A stretch of 64,000 bases of DNA. It comes from Ornithinibacillus halotolerans. Its GTDB lineage: Bacteria > Bacillota > Bacilli > Bacillales > Amphibacillaceae. Both the position numbers and the translations under genes were made by a program. This document shows positions 26,595 to 35,653 of this stretch, in pieces. Below the pieces are notes generated by a model that ran no database searches, had not been told where the DNA came from, and saw nothing but the letters and a program-made list of their open reading frames with translations. The stretch is from positions 1 to 64,000 of the forward strand of contig NZ_BMEY01000001.1 of assembly GCF_014637405.1 (NCBI RefSeq), read 5' to 3'. How positions within the stretch are numbered: the first letter of the stretch is position 1; every line of letters starts with the position of its first letter.

Positions 26595-28674
26595 TTATTT
26601 CGTAATTCCGGTCATCCCTAAAGACGCAGGACCTGTTCCATCATCCCGATTCCAGAAACGGGACTGAGCAATTGCGGCTACAAAGTCCAGTTTGAAATTA
26701 TCGCTATTTCCTGCAATAACGACACCTTCAAGGTTTTCCATTCCCGGTCCTTGAATCATTGCTTGACCTGTTAAAGCAATCCCAATCGGCTTGTACAGTT
26801 TATATGCCATGTTCATAAACTCTAAAACATTTTGAGTAAATCTTTTTTGATTTGAACTATTTCCTCCTACTACATAAACAGAGTCTACTAAGTATGGTCC
26901 TGAAGTGAGGAATGTTTTACCGACTTTGATTTTCGTTCCGTTAGCACCAGTTACATATCCTAATCTCTCACTAATAATATCGTAAAACACCTTTTGTTGG
27001 TCAAAGAATTCCAGGACTTCTAACACTTCTTGATCTGTAAACCCATCTCCAATTAGTACGCCAACCTTTTTAGTATAGGCACTAGGTGGGGTATGGTATT
27101 GACTTAATGATGCATAACTTTCGGAGACTGGAACATGACTACCAGTTGGGCGGGCTACACCGATATTATCGGCAACAGTTGATGCTAATTCCACATCCAC
27201 ATTCGCCAGTAAATTCACATTTTGCTGACGAACGGACTCATCCACTACGTTGCCGAGTTGATAGCTAAATGCTTCTATTGTATGCATTTTTTCAATAGGT
27301 GTTAAGCTATTCCAAAAGATGCGAGTCTGTGAGTAAAAATCATTTACCGAGTCAACATGAGCTCTTGTTGTGTGACCCCCGACTTCTTTCGGAAAATGTT
27401 CATAGCCGCCTTCTTCAATTGGTGTCTCATGTGGTGTATTATCTGCCAACGAATTATTATGGTAGTTCACATGAACGACATCAATTCGCGTCCGCATTGG
27501 TCCTCGTCTTTGGTTATTATGGAATGGACAAACTGGTTTATTAATCGGAAGTTCTTGGAAATTCGGCCCAATCCTGTAAAGTTGTGCACTATGATAGGCA
27601 ATTAATCTGCCCTGTAATACGGGGTCATTCGAAAAATCAATACCAGGAACAACATTGGCAGGGTTAAATGCAACTTGTTCGGATTCCGTATGATAGTTTT
27701 CGATGTTTCGATTTAATGTCATTTTACCAATAATCTCTACTGGAATTTTTTCTTCCGGCCAGAACTTGGTCGGATCAAGAACATCAATTTCATATTTGTC
27801 TTCATCTCCAACTGGAATCAGTTGTACTCCTAGTTCATATTCTGGATATGCTCCTTTCTCAATTGCATTCCGAAGATCTTTTCGATGAAAATCAGGGTCA
27901 ATTCCACCGATTTTAATCGCTTCTTCTTGAAGGAGTGATTCCACACCAAGAACCGGTTTCCAGACAAATCGTACGTACGTCGCTTTTCCTTGGTCATTGA
28001 TAAACGTATACGTATTAATCGACCATGATTCCATATGACGATAACTTCTCAACACGCCTCGATCAGACATAATCCAAGTAACCATATGAATCGCTTCTGG
28101 ATTGTTTGCGACATAATCCCAAAATCGGTCATGTGCACCGGTAGCGGTTGGAATGTCATCATCTTGTTTGGATTGGTATGCATGCATCGCGTCAGGAAAT
28201 TTCATTGCATCAAAGTTAATTAGAACAGGCATTGCAATCGTTGTTAGATCATAATTTCCTTCATCTATACATCTTAACTCCTTGACAACGTAGATCCCTT
28301 GCCGTATCATAAGATCCTTTTGCGCCTTGAACCGTTGAGTAACGAATGGTAAGTGGTGTCTTTTTCCCTGGTTCTGATAAAAAATTCGCTTTCGTCACAT
28401 GCTTCATCGATTTATAACATTCAAACTCTCCATGAGCACTGTATCCTCTAGCGTGAACCACTCGTTCAGGCTGTTCTTCATGGACAAAATGAGTTATCTT
28501 TTCAAAGTACTGCCAATCCTCATGTATGGTTGGACCGCGTTCTCCCGCCTTTAATAATTCCCGGTCATTTGCTATTGTTCGACCTTGATTGGTGGTGAGT
28601 GGTTTTCCGATGTTTTGTACTCGGTAATCGTCAAGTTGTTGCTGCTTTTTATCTTTCATCGGTTGATTGTCCAA
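26595..28674 (-). pseudogene. large-subunit catalase, frameshifted, altered haem pocket
   Basis: Two frames together encode a KatE-like catalase. The first part (28674 to 28261) has PERVVHARGYSAHGEF with the distal His and ends in a stop after RCQGVKMYR; the second part resumes at DEGNYDL. Adding one base near 28264-28275 restores a single protein of about 690 residues. The C-terminal DJ-1/GATase-like domain (KKVGVLIGDGFTDQEVLEVL) is present. The distal Asn motif, normally GNNxPVFF, reads TIAMPVLI, and the haem-ligand region reads GRLIAYHSAQLYR. TTG start follows AAGGAGGG. It is a recent pseudogene, or a divergent catalase with a sequencing error. Confidence 0.82.
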
Positions 28675-28814
28675 TAAAATACCCTCCTTAAAGTTGGAAA
28701 TAAATTACTATTGTTAGATTTAACCAACAACTTGTAAATATGCATGGAATCAAGAGAAATTACTAGGTGTAGAGGGCAAATAATTATTGAAGATTATTAG
28801 ACTAAAATAATTGG

Positions 28815-28825
28815 TATGGTATTAT
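28815..28825 (+). promoter_or_regulatory. extended -10 promoter (TATGGTATTAT)
   Basis: TG, one base, TATTAT; about 36 nt before the TTG at 28861. Confidence 0.5.
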
Positions 28826-28860
28826 TATTTTAAGTTGAAATCATGATAGGTGGAGTTAAT

Positions 28861-29097
28861 TTGGTAATTGAAATAGATGGATATTTTCATCAAGTTTTGT
28901 TAATAGGTACTAGTTGTTCTATGGAGGAATTGAAGAAAAATTACTTTGAAACGAAAGAATTAATAACGGATATAAAAGACCTTCCAACTATGTTGTGCAG
29001 GCTACATCAATTTAAACAGATCCCATACGATGATCGAATTCAAGTAAGCTATCGAATCGATACAGATACAGATCGAATATATTCACCGACTTATTAG
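28861..29097 (+). CDS. small soluble protein, 78 aa
   Basis: TTG 28861 follows AGGTGGAG by five nt and is preferred to the ATG at 28843, which lies upstream of that site. The protein (IEIDGYFHQVLLIGTSCSME, then DDRIQVSYRIDTDTDRIYSP) has no membrane segment. Family not recognised. Confidence 0.6.
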   Translation: MVIEIDGYFHQVLLIGTSCSMEELKKNYFETKELITDIKDLPTMLCRLHQFKQIPYDDRIQVSYRIDTDTDRIYSPTY

Positions 29098-29248
29098 CTT
29101 TAGAGTAATGGGTATATTTTTTGAATGCCTAGTGCTTATATTAGCAAATGGCATGTTGTTTTTTACATAGTTGTAAGTTTATTTTATCAATTATTATAAA
29201 AGTGGCTTGAAAGGAAAAAAGTCTGTAAGTATTAAATAATCTATAAAT

Positions 29249-29288
29249 CTGTATCTTTCCAATACTTGCGAAGATACAGTTTTTTTTA
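29249..29288 (+). terminator. rho-independent terminator
   Basis: Stem CTGTATCTT / AAGATACAG with a 13-nt loop and T8. Confidence 0.85.
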
Positions 29289-29324
29289 TGCGATAATATG
29301 ATTATGAAAATAAATGTCATATAT

Positions 29325-29353
29325 TGAACCTTTAATACGTGGTTAATCGTCTA
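29325..29353 (+). promoter_or_regulatory. ECF-type promoter, probably autoregulatory
   Basis: TGAACC at 29325-29330, 17-nt spacer, CGTCTA at 29348-29353; start codon of the sigma gene 33 nt downstream. The -10 hexamer is identical to that at 12389. Confidence 0.72.
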
Positions 29354-29385
29354 ATAGCTGAATTTGATGAAGAGAGGGGAGAAGA

Positions 29386-29913
29386 ATGGATAAAGCTGAG
29401 AAAGATTACATATTGGAAGACATCATGAAGGAATATGGAAATGAACTTGTGCGTCTAGCTTTTTCTTATGTGAAGGACGTCGAAATAGCAAAAGATTTAG
29501 TACAAAATTCATTTATAAAATGCTATAACCATCTAGAGTCGTTCCGCCATGACGCCCAGATGAAGACATGGCTATACCGAATAACGATTAATGAATGCAA
29601 AGATTATTTGAAGAGTTGGAATTACAAAAAGGTTTTAGTAAAAGATTTTATAAATGAAACTACAAAGTCAATATTTCCATCGACAGAAAAGGTCGTAATG
29701 GAAAATATGAAGAATGAACTAATTAAAGATACAATATTTTCTTTACCAAAAATATATCGAGAAGTGGTCTACCTATATTATTATGAATCTTTAAAAGTTG
29801 AGGAGATTGCTAGTGTGCTAGACATTTCCATTAATACAGTGAAAACCCGATTGAGAAGAGCGAAGCAAAGATTAGAGCCGATGTTAAAGGAGGCTGTGTC
29901 TCATGAGAGATAA
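29386..29913 (+). CDS. ECF sigma factor (SigV/YlaC-like)
   Basis: A 175-residue two-domain sigma factor. Region 2: VKDVEIAKDLVQNSFIKCY and MKTWLYRITINECKDYLKSW. Region 4: SLPKIYREVVYLYYYESLKV followed by the helix-turn-helix EEIASVLDISINTVKTRLRR. GAGAGGGGAG precedes the ATG. The next gene overlaps its end by 11 nt, as expected for a sigma factor and its membrane regulator. Confidence 0.92.
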   Translation: MDKAEKDYILEDIMKEYGNELVRLAFSYVKDVEIAKDLVQNSFIKCYNHLESFRHDAQMKTWLYRITINECKDYLKSWNYKKVLVKDFINETTKSIFPSTEKVVMENMKNELIKDTIFSLPKIYREVVYLYYYESLKVEEIASVLDISINTVKTRLRRAKQRLEPMLKEAVSHER

Positions 29914-30877
29914 TAGTTGGGTAGATAGGGAAGAATTAACGTTTACGGAAGAAGATCGACAAAAAGTATTTCAACAACTGAAACAAAAGAACCATAGTGC
30001 AGAAAGGAAATCTCTTATTTCTATTTCAAAAAGATTAACATATGTTACTGCTTCTTTATTCGTCGTTGGCTTATGTTTTCTATTATTTTTACCATCCATA
30101 CTCTCTGAAAACATCTTGAATGACGGTACAAGGACGAATCCAGCTAGTGTAGTTGGGCAATCAGAAAATACACATACAGGATTATTATCAATAAAAAATG
30201 AAAGTAATCGAATACCGATTAATCTGTTATTTTCCTATAGCGAAGATAAAAATGAAATGAAAGTTATATCAATCCCACGTGATACGTACGTACCAATCAT
30301 AACTAGTGACGGTACGACGATGTACGATAAGTTGGCACATGCTTATGTTTATGGTTCAGATGGGGCAGGAAGTGTAAAAAATTCTGTATCAGAACTGTTT
30401 GATCTACCCATTGATTATTACGCTGTTATGCACCTAGAAACTTTTTCCACAATGGTTCATTCTGTCGATGGTATCGAGTTCGACTTGGAAGAAGATGTTC
30501 GTATAAGAGCAATTACACAAGACGTTTTTGACCTTCCAAAAGGACCAAATCAGTTAAGCGGGGAAGAGGTAGTAGCGCTAATATTGGATGCTACAAATGG
30601 TAGCAGTATCGGCTCTGAGACAATAGAAATTCTTTTAAATCACTTATTTAACAAACTATTTACTGAAATTCCACAGGAGCAATTAGAAGATGCTTTTGCC
30701 GAAATAGAAGGCAATATCCCAAAACAGTTATTGGATGAGTTGCCAGAACTTCCACAGACCCAATTAGTATCTTTAACAGATGGAATGATACCTGTAATGA
30801 AAAATGAACTGTATTACATTGAATTTGATAAAGACTTTTTAGATTCTGCTTTAGATGAGTTTACTACATTTGAATAA
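29903..30877 (+). CDS. membrane anti-sigma-type protein with degenerate LCP domain
   Basis: Residues 1-43 are cytoplasmic (TFTEEDRQKVFQQLKQKN, probable sigma contact), 45-66 form one helix, and about 95-240 resemble a LytR-CpsA-Psr domain: MKVISIPRDTYVPI keeps one conserved Arg (R126), followed by KLAHAYVYGSDGAG and PIDYYAVMHLETFSTMV. The second Arg block, normally ALxYVRxR, reads ALILDATNG, and the opening LLIGxDxR block is missing, so transfer of wall polymers is unlikely. It probably senses the envelope for the sigma factor encoded upstream. Confidence 0.8.
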   Translation: MRDNSWVDREELTFTEEDRQKVFQQLKQKNHSAERKSLISISKRLTYVTASLFVVGLCFLLFLPSILSENILNDGTRTNPASVVGQSENTHTGLLSIKNESNRIPINLLFSYSEDKNEMKVISIPRDTYVPIITSDGTTMYDKLAHAYVYGSDGAGSVKNSVSELFDLPIDYYAVMHLETFSTMVHSVDGIEFDLEEDVRIRAITQDVFDLPKGPNQLSGEEVVALILDATNGSSIGSETIEILLNHLFNKLFTEIPQEQLEDAFAEIEGNIPKQLLDELPELPQTQLVSLTDGMIPVMKNELYYIEFDKDFLDSALDEFTTFE

Positions 30878-30947
30878 ATGGTGGGGGGCAGGTACTGGAA
30901 TTGACCTGTCCCTTTTTGTATTTATTTTGCAAATGGGGAGTGTGTAT

Positions 30948-31222
30948 GGTCATAATGCAATCGTTTATGAGCCCGAACATTTGGAAATGAAAGTGAAAGG
31001 TTGTATTGAAGGAGTCAATAAGACCGAATTTCTAAAAAAGAGAGAGAAAGGTCACATAGCGGTTGTCTATGAACCCAATATTAGTAATAAGAAGGTTGTA
31101 AGTTCACATAGAGGTATTCTATAAGCCCAAATTTATAAAAAAGAGAATGGAAGGTCACATAAGAGAAGTCTATGAACCCAAATCAACAGAAATTTATGTA
31201 AAAGGTCACATAGTAAATTGAT
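30948..31222 (+). repeat. 51-nt tandem repeat, about six degenerate copies
   Basis: Copies start near 30948, 30999, 31050, 31102, 31153 and 31204, each 51-52 nt apart. The best-conserved part is GGTCACATAG, about 6 nt, GTCTATGAACCCAAA. The unit is 17 codons long, and one frame reads through the first three copies as 17-residue repeats (GHIAVVYEPN type) before a stop. There is no ribosome site, so I treat it as non-coding or decayed coding sequence. Confidence 0.85.
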
Positions 31223-31370
31223 AGATCCTTCTTCAGCTGAAGAGTTACCTAGCCATAACCTGTCACTTCTTTTCCTATCTAGTAAAATAGTACTGTTTTT
31301 CAAATTAAGGCGTGTATACTCCTATTCGTTTTATATAATGGAATCAGCATTACGGATAGGAGTGTTTCAT

Positions 31371-32165
31371 TTGACTTATTTTATTGTATTTCTAATTGGT
31401 GCGATTCCACTATTAATCCTCATTTACAGCTTAATCGATAGACAGAAAGGAAAACGAGAGAGGGTAAATTGGAAATGGGCAGGAATTTCTTTTGCGGGAA
31501 ATCTCATTGGCTATATAGGGCTATCTTTTTATTATAAGTACAAATTTGATTTTCCTATTTTTCCTAATTTATATGACATTAATATTCTATTAATCATTGC
31601 GGGGGCTATTTTTGTCATTGTTGGAGGAATATCGCTATTTGTCTATTTTGATTTTAGAGGAAGAGATGTACCAAAATCTGTGCATGATCCGAAGTTGCTT
31701 CCTGTTATTACGTTTAGTGTTCCATTATTTCTTATATACATAGGAATCATTCTTCTACCAATTACGGAAAAAATAAATTATTCTGTTTCGATGGACATGG
31801 TAATTGAAATGACTGAGAATTATGCTGAGGACAAGGAGTTTTCTGTTATATTAACACTTTCCGACAATAAGTGTTTAGATAATAGTTCTTCATGCCGTGA
31901 TTCAGCGTACAAAAATTATTTTTTTGTGAAGAACAATTTAGAGAAATCGCAGGAAGTACAAGTAAGTATTCGTGCCTATAAAGCGAATAAAGAGATTCAA
32001 ATGGAAATTAATTCAAATATTATCCAGTTAGAACCTGGAGAAATTAAATTAATTACGACGGAAGATTCTCCTACGAAAACAAGTCCATGGAACAATTATT
32101 CTTTTGAAACAGATAAAAGAATAGAATATTATGATTATGCTTATAGGTATAGAGACATAGAGTAA
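31371..32165 (+). CDS. membrane protein with C-terminal external domain, 264 aa
   Basis: Four helices (about 3-22, 34-52, 68-92 and 115-135) followed by a 125-residue domain (ENYAEDKEFSVILTLSDNK on) that should be extracytoplasmic and has a CLDNSSSC pair, perhaps a disulfide. TTG 31371 has ATAGGAGTG seven nt upstream; longer frames run back into the repeat region without a site. Family not recognised. Confidence 0.7.
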   Translation: MTYFIVFLIGAIPLLILIYSLIDRQKGKRERVNWKWAGISFAGNLIGYIGLSFYYKYKFDFPIFPNLYDINILLIIAGAIFVIVGGISLFVYFDFRGRDVPKSVHDPKLLPVITFSVPLFLIYIGIILLPITEKINYSVSMDMVIEMTENYAEDKEFSVILTLSDNKCLDNSSSCRDSAYKNYFFVKNNLEKSQEVQVSIRAYKANKEIQMEINSNIIQLEPGEIKLITTEDSPTKTSPWNNYSFETDKRIEYYDYAYRYRDIE

Positions 32166-32256
32166 CGCGAAGAACGAGAAAACTTTATGCATCCTAAGTA
32201 GTAGCTTTGATTAATTTTTAGTTTTCTTTCATGTATGATAAAAGGATGATTATAAA

Positions 32257-33045
32257 ATGGAACAGTATTGGAATCGTAAAAGGATGTGGGATCGAGTGGA
32301 TTTTACAAATCAAACAGTAATCGTAACAGGGGCTGGAAATGGAATTGGGAAAGGGATTGCTTTTCTATATGCAGAAAAAGGAGCTAATGTAGTTCTAGCA
32401 GACATCGATGCAACTGCTGGAGCGCAAACGGTTAAGAAGATAAAAGAACAAGGTGGCAAAGCACTTTTTATTCAAACAGATGTCAGACAGGAAGTAGACA
32501 TTATTCAATTAATGAACAAAGCTCATCAAGCGTATGGACAGATCAACGCTTTAATCAATAATGCAGGAGTTTCTAAATTTCAATCTCCTTATGATTTATC
32601 AGTAGAAAATTGGGACGATATCATCAATACGAACTTAAGAAGTGTATTTCTAGCATCACGTGAAGCGGCAAAATGGATGCGTCATGATGAGGAAGGTGGA
32701 TCGATTGTAAACATCGCGTCCACAAGGGCTATTATGTCAGAACCAAATTCGGAAGCCTATGCTGCAACAAAAGGGGGTATTGTAGCTTTAACTCATGCAC
32801 TTGCAGCTTCCTTTAGTGAAGATCGGATTACAGTAAATGCGATATCGCCAGGTTGGATTGAAACAGGTAATTATGAAAACTTAACAAAATCCGACCACGA
32901 ACAACATCTATCCAAGCGTGTCGGTAAACCTGATGACATTGCTCGTGCTTGTCTCTATTTAACGGCTAAAGAAAATGATTTTGTTACTGGCATTAACTTA
33001 GTTGTTGACGGTGGAATGACGAGGAAAATGATCTACGAGGAGTAA
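32257..33045 (+). CDS. short-chain dehydrogenase/reductase
   Basis: A 262-residue classical SDR. Cofactor motif VTGAGNGIGKGIAF (TGxxxGxG), NNAG motif INNAGVSK, catalytic Ser in VNIASTRAIM, YxxxK in YAATKGGIVA, and the C-terminal GINLVVDGGMTRKM. The Asp in VLADIDA at the end of beta2 suggests NAD preference. The substrate is not known. AAAAGGATG precedes the ATG. The DUF4260 gene follows at once and is probably co-transcribed. Confidence 0.9.
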   Translation: MEQYWNRKRMWDRVDFTNQTVIVTGAGNGIGKGIAFLYAEKGANVVLADIDATAGAQTVKKIKEQGGKALFIQTDVRQEVDIIQLMNKAHQAYGQINALINNAGVSKFQSPYDLSVENWDDIINTNLRSVFLASREAAKWMRHDEEGGSIVNIASTRAIMSEPNSEAYAATKGGIVALTHALAASFSEDRITVNAISPGWIETGNYENLTKSDHEQHLSKRVGKPDDIARACLYLTAKENDFVTGINLVVDGGMTRKMIYEE

Positions 33046-33063
33046 AAATAAATGGGGGAGAGG

Positions 33064-33417
33064 ATGTCATTGGTTAAAACACTGTTACACATAGAAGGGT
33101 TTGCCGTATTTGCATTTTGTCTGTTTATATATGGTTATAACGAATTCAATTGGTTATTATTTTTTATTTTGCTGTTAGCGCCTGATATTTCCATGCTAGG
33201 TTATTTACATAACCCTCGAACAGGTGCTATGCTCTATAATATATTCCATACATACGTAACACCATTGATTGTTATTTTTATTGCCTTTTTATTCTCTTAT
33301 TCTCTTATTTTAGCAATTGGTATCATTTGGATGGCTCATATCGGAATGGATAGAATGGTAGGATATGGGTTGAAATATCCGCAAGCATTTAAAGACACGC
33401 ATTTAAATCGAGTGTAG
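33064..33417 (+). CDS. DUF4260 family membrane protein
   Basis: Three to four helices; the signature FFILLLAPDISMLGYLHNPR and AHIGMDRMVGYGLKYPQAFK match DUF4260. Function unknown. It may start at ATG 33064 (close to GGGGGAGAGG) or ATG 33052 (after GAGGAG of the SDR stop region); the difference is four residues. Confidence 0.85.
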   Translation: MSLVKTLLHIEGFAVFAFCLFIYGYNEFNWLLFFILLLAPDISMLGYLHNPRTGAMLYNIFHTYVTPLIVIFIAFLFSYSLILAIGIIWMAHIGMDRMVGYGLKYPQAFKDTHLNRV

Positions 33418-33456
33418 ATTCAGTTGACTCTACAGATAGGAAGGGAAAGTTGATTC

Positions 33457-33672
33457 TTGAAAAATTCTAAAAGACTTTCGTTAAGTATCGCAATAATAGT
33501 TACTATTTTTATTCTTACAGTTGGGGTTGTGTTGATTAATCAAATACATAAAAATCATCAAGCTAATCAACTAATTATTGAGAAATGCTTTGAGAACTTT
33601 GATGAATTAACAGAAGTAACCGTGACAAAAGATGGCCTCTGGTCCCCAGTAAAATGTGAAAAAAAAGAGTAA
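33457..33672 (+). CDS. small single-span protein, 71 aa
   Basis: One N-terminal helix (LSIAIIVTIFILTVGVVLI) and a 45-residue outer tail with two Cys (KCFENF and VKCEKKE) that could form a disulfide. TTG start with AGGAAGGG upstream. Family not recognised. Confidence 0.65.
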   Translation: MKNSKRLSLSIAIIVTIFILTVGVVLINQIHKNHQANQLIIEKCFENFDELTEVTVTKDGLWSPVKCEKKE

Positions 33673-33674
33673 AG

Positions 33675-33696
33675 AAGACCAATTCAGGTCTTTTTT
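33675..33696 (+). terminator. rho-independent terminator
   Basis: Stem AAGACC / GGTCTT with loop AATTCA and T6. Confidence 0.8.
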
Positions 33697-33821
33697 ATTT
33701 GATTTTCTTTTAAAAATAAAAAATTAGAATAATTTAGTAAATAAGGTACACAGAAAGTACAGTTTATGAAATAATTATTGTAAGAATAGCTAGTGAGTGT
33801 CATAGAAATGGGGGAGATTTT

Positions 33822-34106
33822 TTGTTTGTCTTAGGTTTACTTTTTCTAGCGATAGGGATTGCATTTCTCGGTTATTTTATTGGATATGGATTACAAAATC
33901 TTGGTCAGCCTAAATTAGATAGAAGAGCAGCTCGATTCATAACGGCAGATGATTTGGGTATCGAACTAAATCTAAGCAGAAAAGAGTTAGAAGATTTATT
34001 ACGTAAATATCCAAATGCACCTAAAATCGAATTAGATGGAAAAACGTATTTTCAATATAATGTGTTCGTGGAATGGCTTTCGACAAAAGAGATATATACG
34101 GAATAA
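33822..34106 (+). CDS. membrane-anchored helix-turn-helix-like protein, 94 aa
   Basis: An N-terminal helix (FVLGLLFLAIGIAFLGYFIG) followed by a cytoplasmic domain with an excisionase/MerR-like winged pattern: ITADDLGIELNLSRKELEDL and KIELDGKTYFQYNVFVEWL. It may bind DNA or a partner near the membrane (inference). TTG start follows GGGGGAG. The small membrane protein at 34131 lies 24 nt downstream. Confidence 0.68.
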   Translation: MFVLGLLFLAIGIAFLGYFIGYGLQNLGQPKLDRRAARFITADDLGIELNLSRKELEDLLRKYPNAPKIELDGKTYFQYNVFVEWLSTKEIYTE

Positions 34107-34130
34107 ATAATGGAAGGGAGTTGTTAGATC

Positions 34131-34301
34131 ATGAGGAAATGGGTATACGGAATTTTATCTGTTATTGGTTTTTTAGCTTTATTTCTCATTGATATGACGA
34201 TGGTAGTACCATTTGCATCTAACCAACTTATAGCTTCTGGGATAGTTTTTGTATTTTATCTTTATTTGACCTATTTAATTGTTTTCCGCAAAATATTTTA
34301 A
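34131..34301 (+). CDS. small membrane protein, 56 aa
   Basis: Two helices (about 4-22 and 34-53): MRKWVYGILSVIGFLALFLI and SGIVFVFYLYLTYLIVF. GGAAGGGAG precedes the ATG by nine nt, and a terminator follows 14 nt after the stop. It is probably co-transcribed with the gene at 33822. Family not recognised. Confidence 0.68.
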   Translation: MRKWVYGILSVIGFLALFLIDMTMVVPFASNQLIASGIVFVFYLYLTYLIVFRKIF

Positions 34302-34314
34302 AATGGGTGCGAGG

Positions 34315-34349
34315 AAGGTAGTCATTTAACATGACTGCCTTATTTTTTA
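34315..34349 (+). terminator. rho-independent terminator
   Basis: Perfect stem AAGGTAGTCAT / ATGACTGCCTT with loop TTAAC and T6. Confidence 0.88.
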
Positions 34350-34376
34350 TTAACAAATCAGAATGTTATGGTAGTA

Positions 34377-34387
34377 TTAACTTATTA
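34377..34387 (+). promoter_or_regulatory. extended -10 promoter (TATGGTAGTAT)
   Basis: Recurring motif 28 nt after the terminator and 49 nt before the ATG at 34436. Confidence 0.55.
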
Positions 34388-34435
34388 AATATAACGATAA
34401 ATCACGGAATAATACACAGCAAAGGACAAGGTCGT

Positions 34436-34789
34436 ATGATCATTAAGATTATTTTTTTAATTTTAATTTGGGTTTTACCTATTGTTATGTTGACAAGGAC
34501 ATATGTAAAAATGAGTAAAAAGGAACAGGAAGAATTTAAGGGAGAACTCAGAAACCCTTACGCTCTACTTATTGTGGGACTATTAACTATTGGACTATTA
34601 TTATATTTTTCAGGTTTTATACTATTAGTAAAACCTCTTCAACATATCGGAGTCTCCTTCGTATTTATTTATTGGTTAGCTAATTGTATTAATGGATGGA
34701 AAAACGGAAAGTTACACGGTGCCACAAGTGGTTTCCTCATTTTTCTAGGTGTAATTGGAATTACTGCTTATGGGTACGTAAATATATAA
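34436..34789 (+). CDS. membrane protein, 117 aa
   Basis: Four short helices (3-20, 40-58, 62-82 and 95-113) with a charged loop MSKKEQEEFKGELRNP. ATG 34436 has AAAGGACAAGG upstream; a longer frame from 34331 would include the promoter region and is rejected. Family not recognised. Confidence 0.68.
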   Translation: MIIKIIFLILIWVLPIVMLTRTYVKMSKKEQEEFKGELRNPYALLIVGLLTIGLLLYFSGFILLVKPLQHIGVSFVFIYWLANCINGWKNGKLHGATSGFLIFLGVIGITAYGYVNI

Positions 34790-34845
34790 TAAATAAAAGT
34801 AGATTTTAGAAGGCATGCTGTTTAGCGGCGTATAGGAGGAATTGG

Positions 34846-35115
34846 ATGAATGGATTGAAGTGGGTTAGCCCATTAACAATAATTGTTGGTATTGTATTTA
34901 TTATATTTGGATGGACGCAGTCTTGGGATTATTATGCAGATAGTACAGTTATTGAAGAAATTTACCTTAACCGTACTATTAGGACGTATGTATTTATCGT
35001 AGGAGGAATACTCCTTATATTTATTGGGATATTATTTCAAGCCGTGATTAAATACATAAACTCATTGGAAATTAGGATGTATCAATTAAGAAGGGAATTA
35101 GAAGAAAAGAAATAG
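34846..35115 (+). CDS. small membrane protein, 89 aa
   Basis: Two helices (7-24 and 46-67) with a 20-residue external loop and a C-terminal charged helix EIRMYQLRRELEEKK, possibly a coiled coil. TAGGAGGAA precedes the ATG. Family not recognised. Confidence 0.72.
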   Translation: MNGLKWVSPLTIIVGIVFIIFGWTQSWDYYADSTVIEEIYLNRTIRTYVFIVGGILLIFIGILFQAVIKYINSLEIRMYQLRRELEEKK

Positions 35116-35140
35116 ATTACGTGTCCAAAGGAAGGAATAG

Positions 35141-35166
35141 AAGGTGATCCAAGTGGGTCACCTTTT
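35141..35166 (+). terminator. rho-independent terminator
   Basis: Perfect stem AAGGTGATCC / GGGTCACCTT with loop AAGT and T4. Close in sequence to those at 6704 and 36961. Confidence 0.85.
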
Positions 35167-35211
35167 CTCAGCAGAAATAGGTTAGTAGACTAGGTAAGAG
35201 GTGGCTTAAAC

Positions 35212-35619
35212 ATGAAACGAATCGTAGTAATTGGTATTTTAGTATTATTTTTAATTGGTTGTTCCTCAGCGGCAGAGACGCCTATTACAGATGAAGTTGT
35301 TTTTCAAGGGGAAGGAAAGGATTGGGTTGTTACATATAGTTTTAACCCAGAATTATATGAAGACAAAAAAGTAAACTGGGTAGAACTGGAACATAAGGAA
35401 AGGGAACGATCAGATATTGATATAAATGAAATAAATATCGAGTTCGAAGGTCGTGGCGGAACAGTTACTGGTAACTTAGGTGATATGAAGACGAAATGGA
35501 ATGGTAATCGTGTTTCGTTTTTGATTGGTACAGTAAATTTTGAAACATATGAAGAAGATGAGTTTAGAATAGTAGTAAAAGAAAGTGAGAAAAAGGAAGT
35601 TATTACGTTGCGTAAGTAG
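35212..35619 (+). CDS. small lipoprotein, 135 aa
   Basis: Signal MKRIVVIGILVLFLIGC with lipobox LIGC. The mature part begins VVFQGEGKDWVVTYSFNPE, a beta-rich domain that recurs in Bacillus lipoproteins, though I cannot name the family. AAGAGGTGG precedes the ATG. The next gene begins 34 nt after the stop. Confidence 0.8.
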   Translation: MKRIVVIGILVLFLIGCSSAAETPITDEVVFQGEGKDWVVTYSFNPELYEDKKVNWVELEHKERERSDIDINEINIEFEGRGGTVTGNLGDMKTKWNGNRVSFLIGTVNFETYEEDEFRIVVKESEKKEVITLRK

Positions 35620-35653
35620 AATTATGAAATCAGGTGTTAGCGGGGGATATTTA

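Noticed and set aside
27086-27888. Several plus-strand frames opposite the catalase gene
   Set aside because: They are antisense shadows of a clearly recognisable catalase coding sequence.
28681-28842. A PerR box upstream of the catalase gene
   Set aside because: AATAATTATTGAAGATTATT has some symmetry but too many mismatches to TTATAATNATTATAA to call.
30855-31124. An 89-codon frame after the LCP-type gene
   Set aside because: It overlaps the end of that gene, has no ribosome site, and its apparent repeats come from the 51-nt DNA repeat, which breaks the frame after three copies.
31218-31370. N-terminal extension of the membrane protein at 31371
   Set aside because: The extension lacks a ribosome site and reads through the edge of the repeat region; TTG 31371 has a proper site and a clean first helix.
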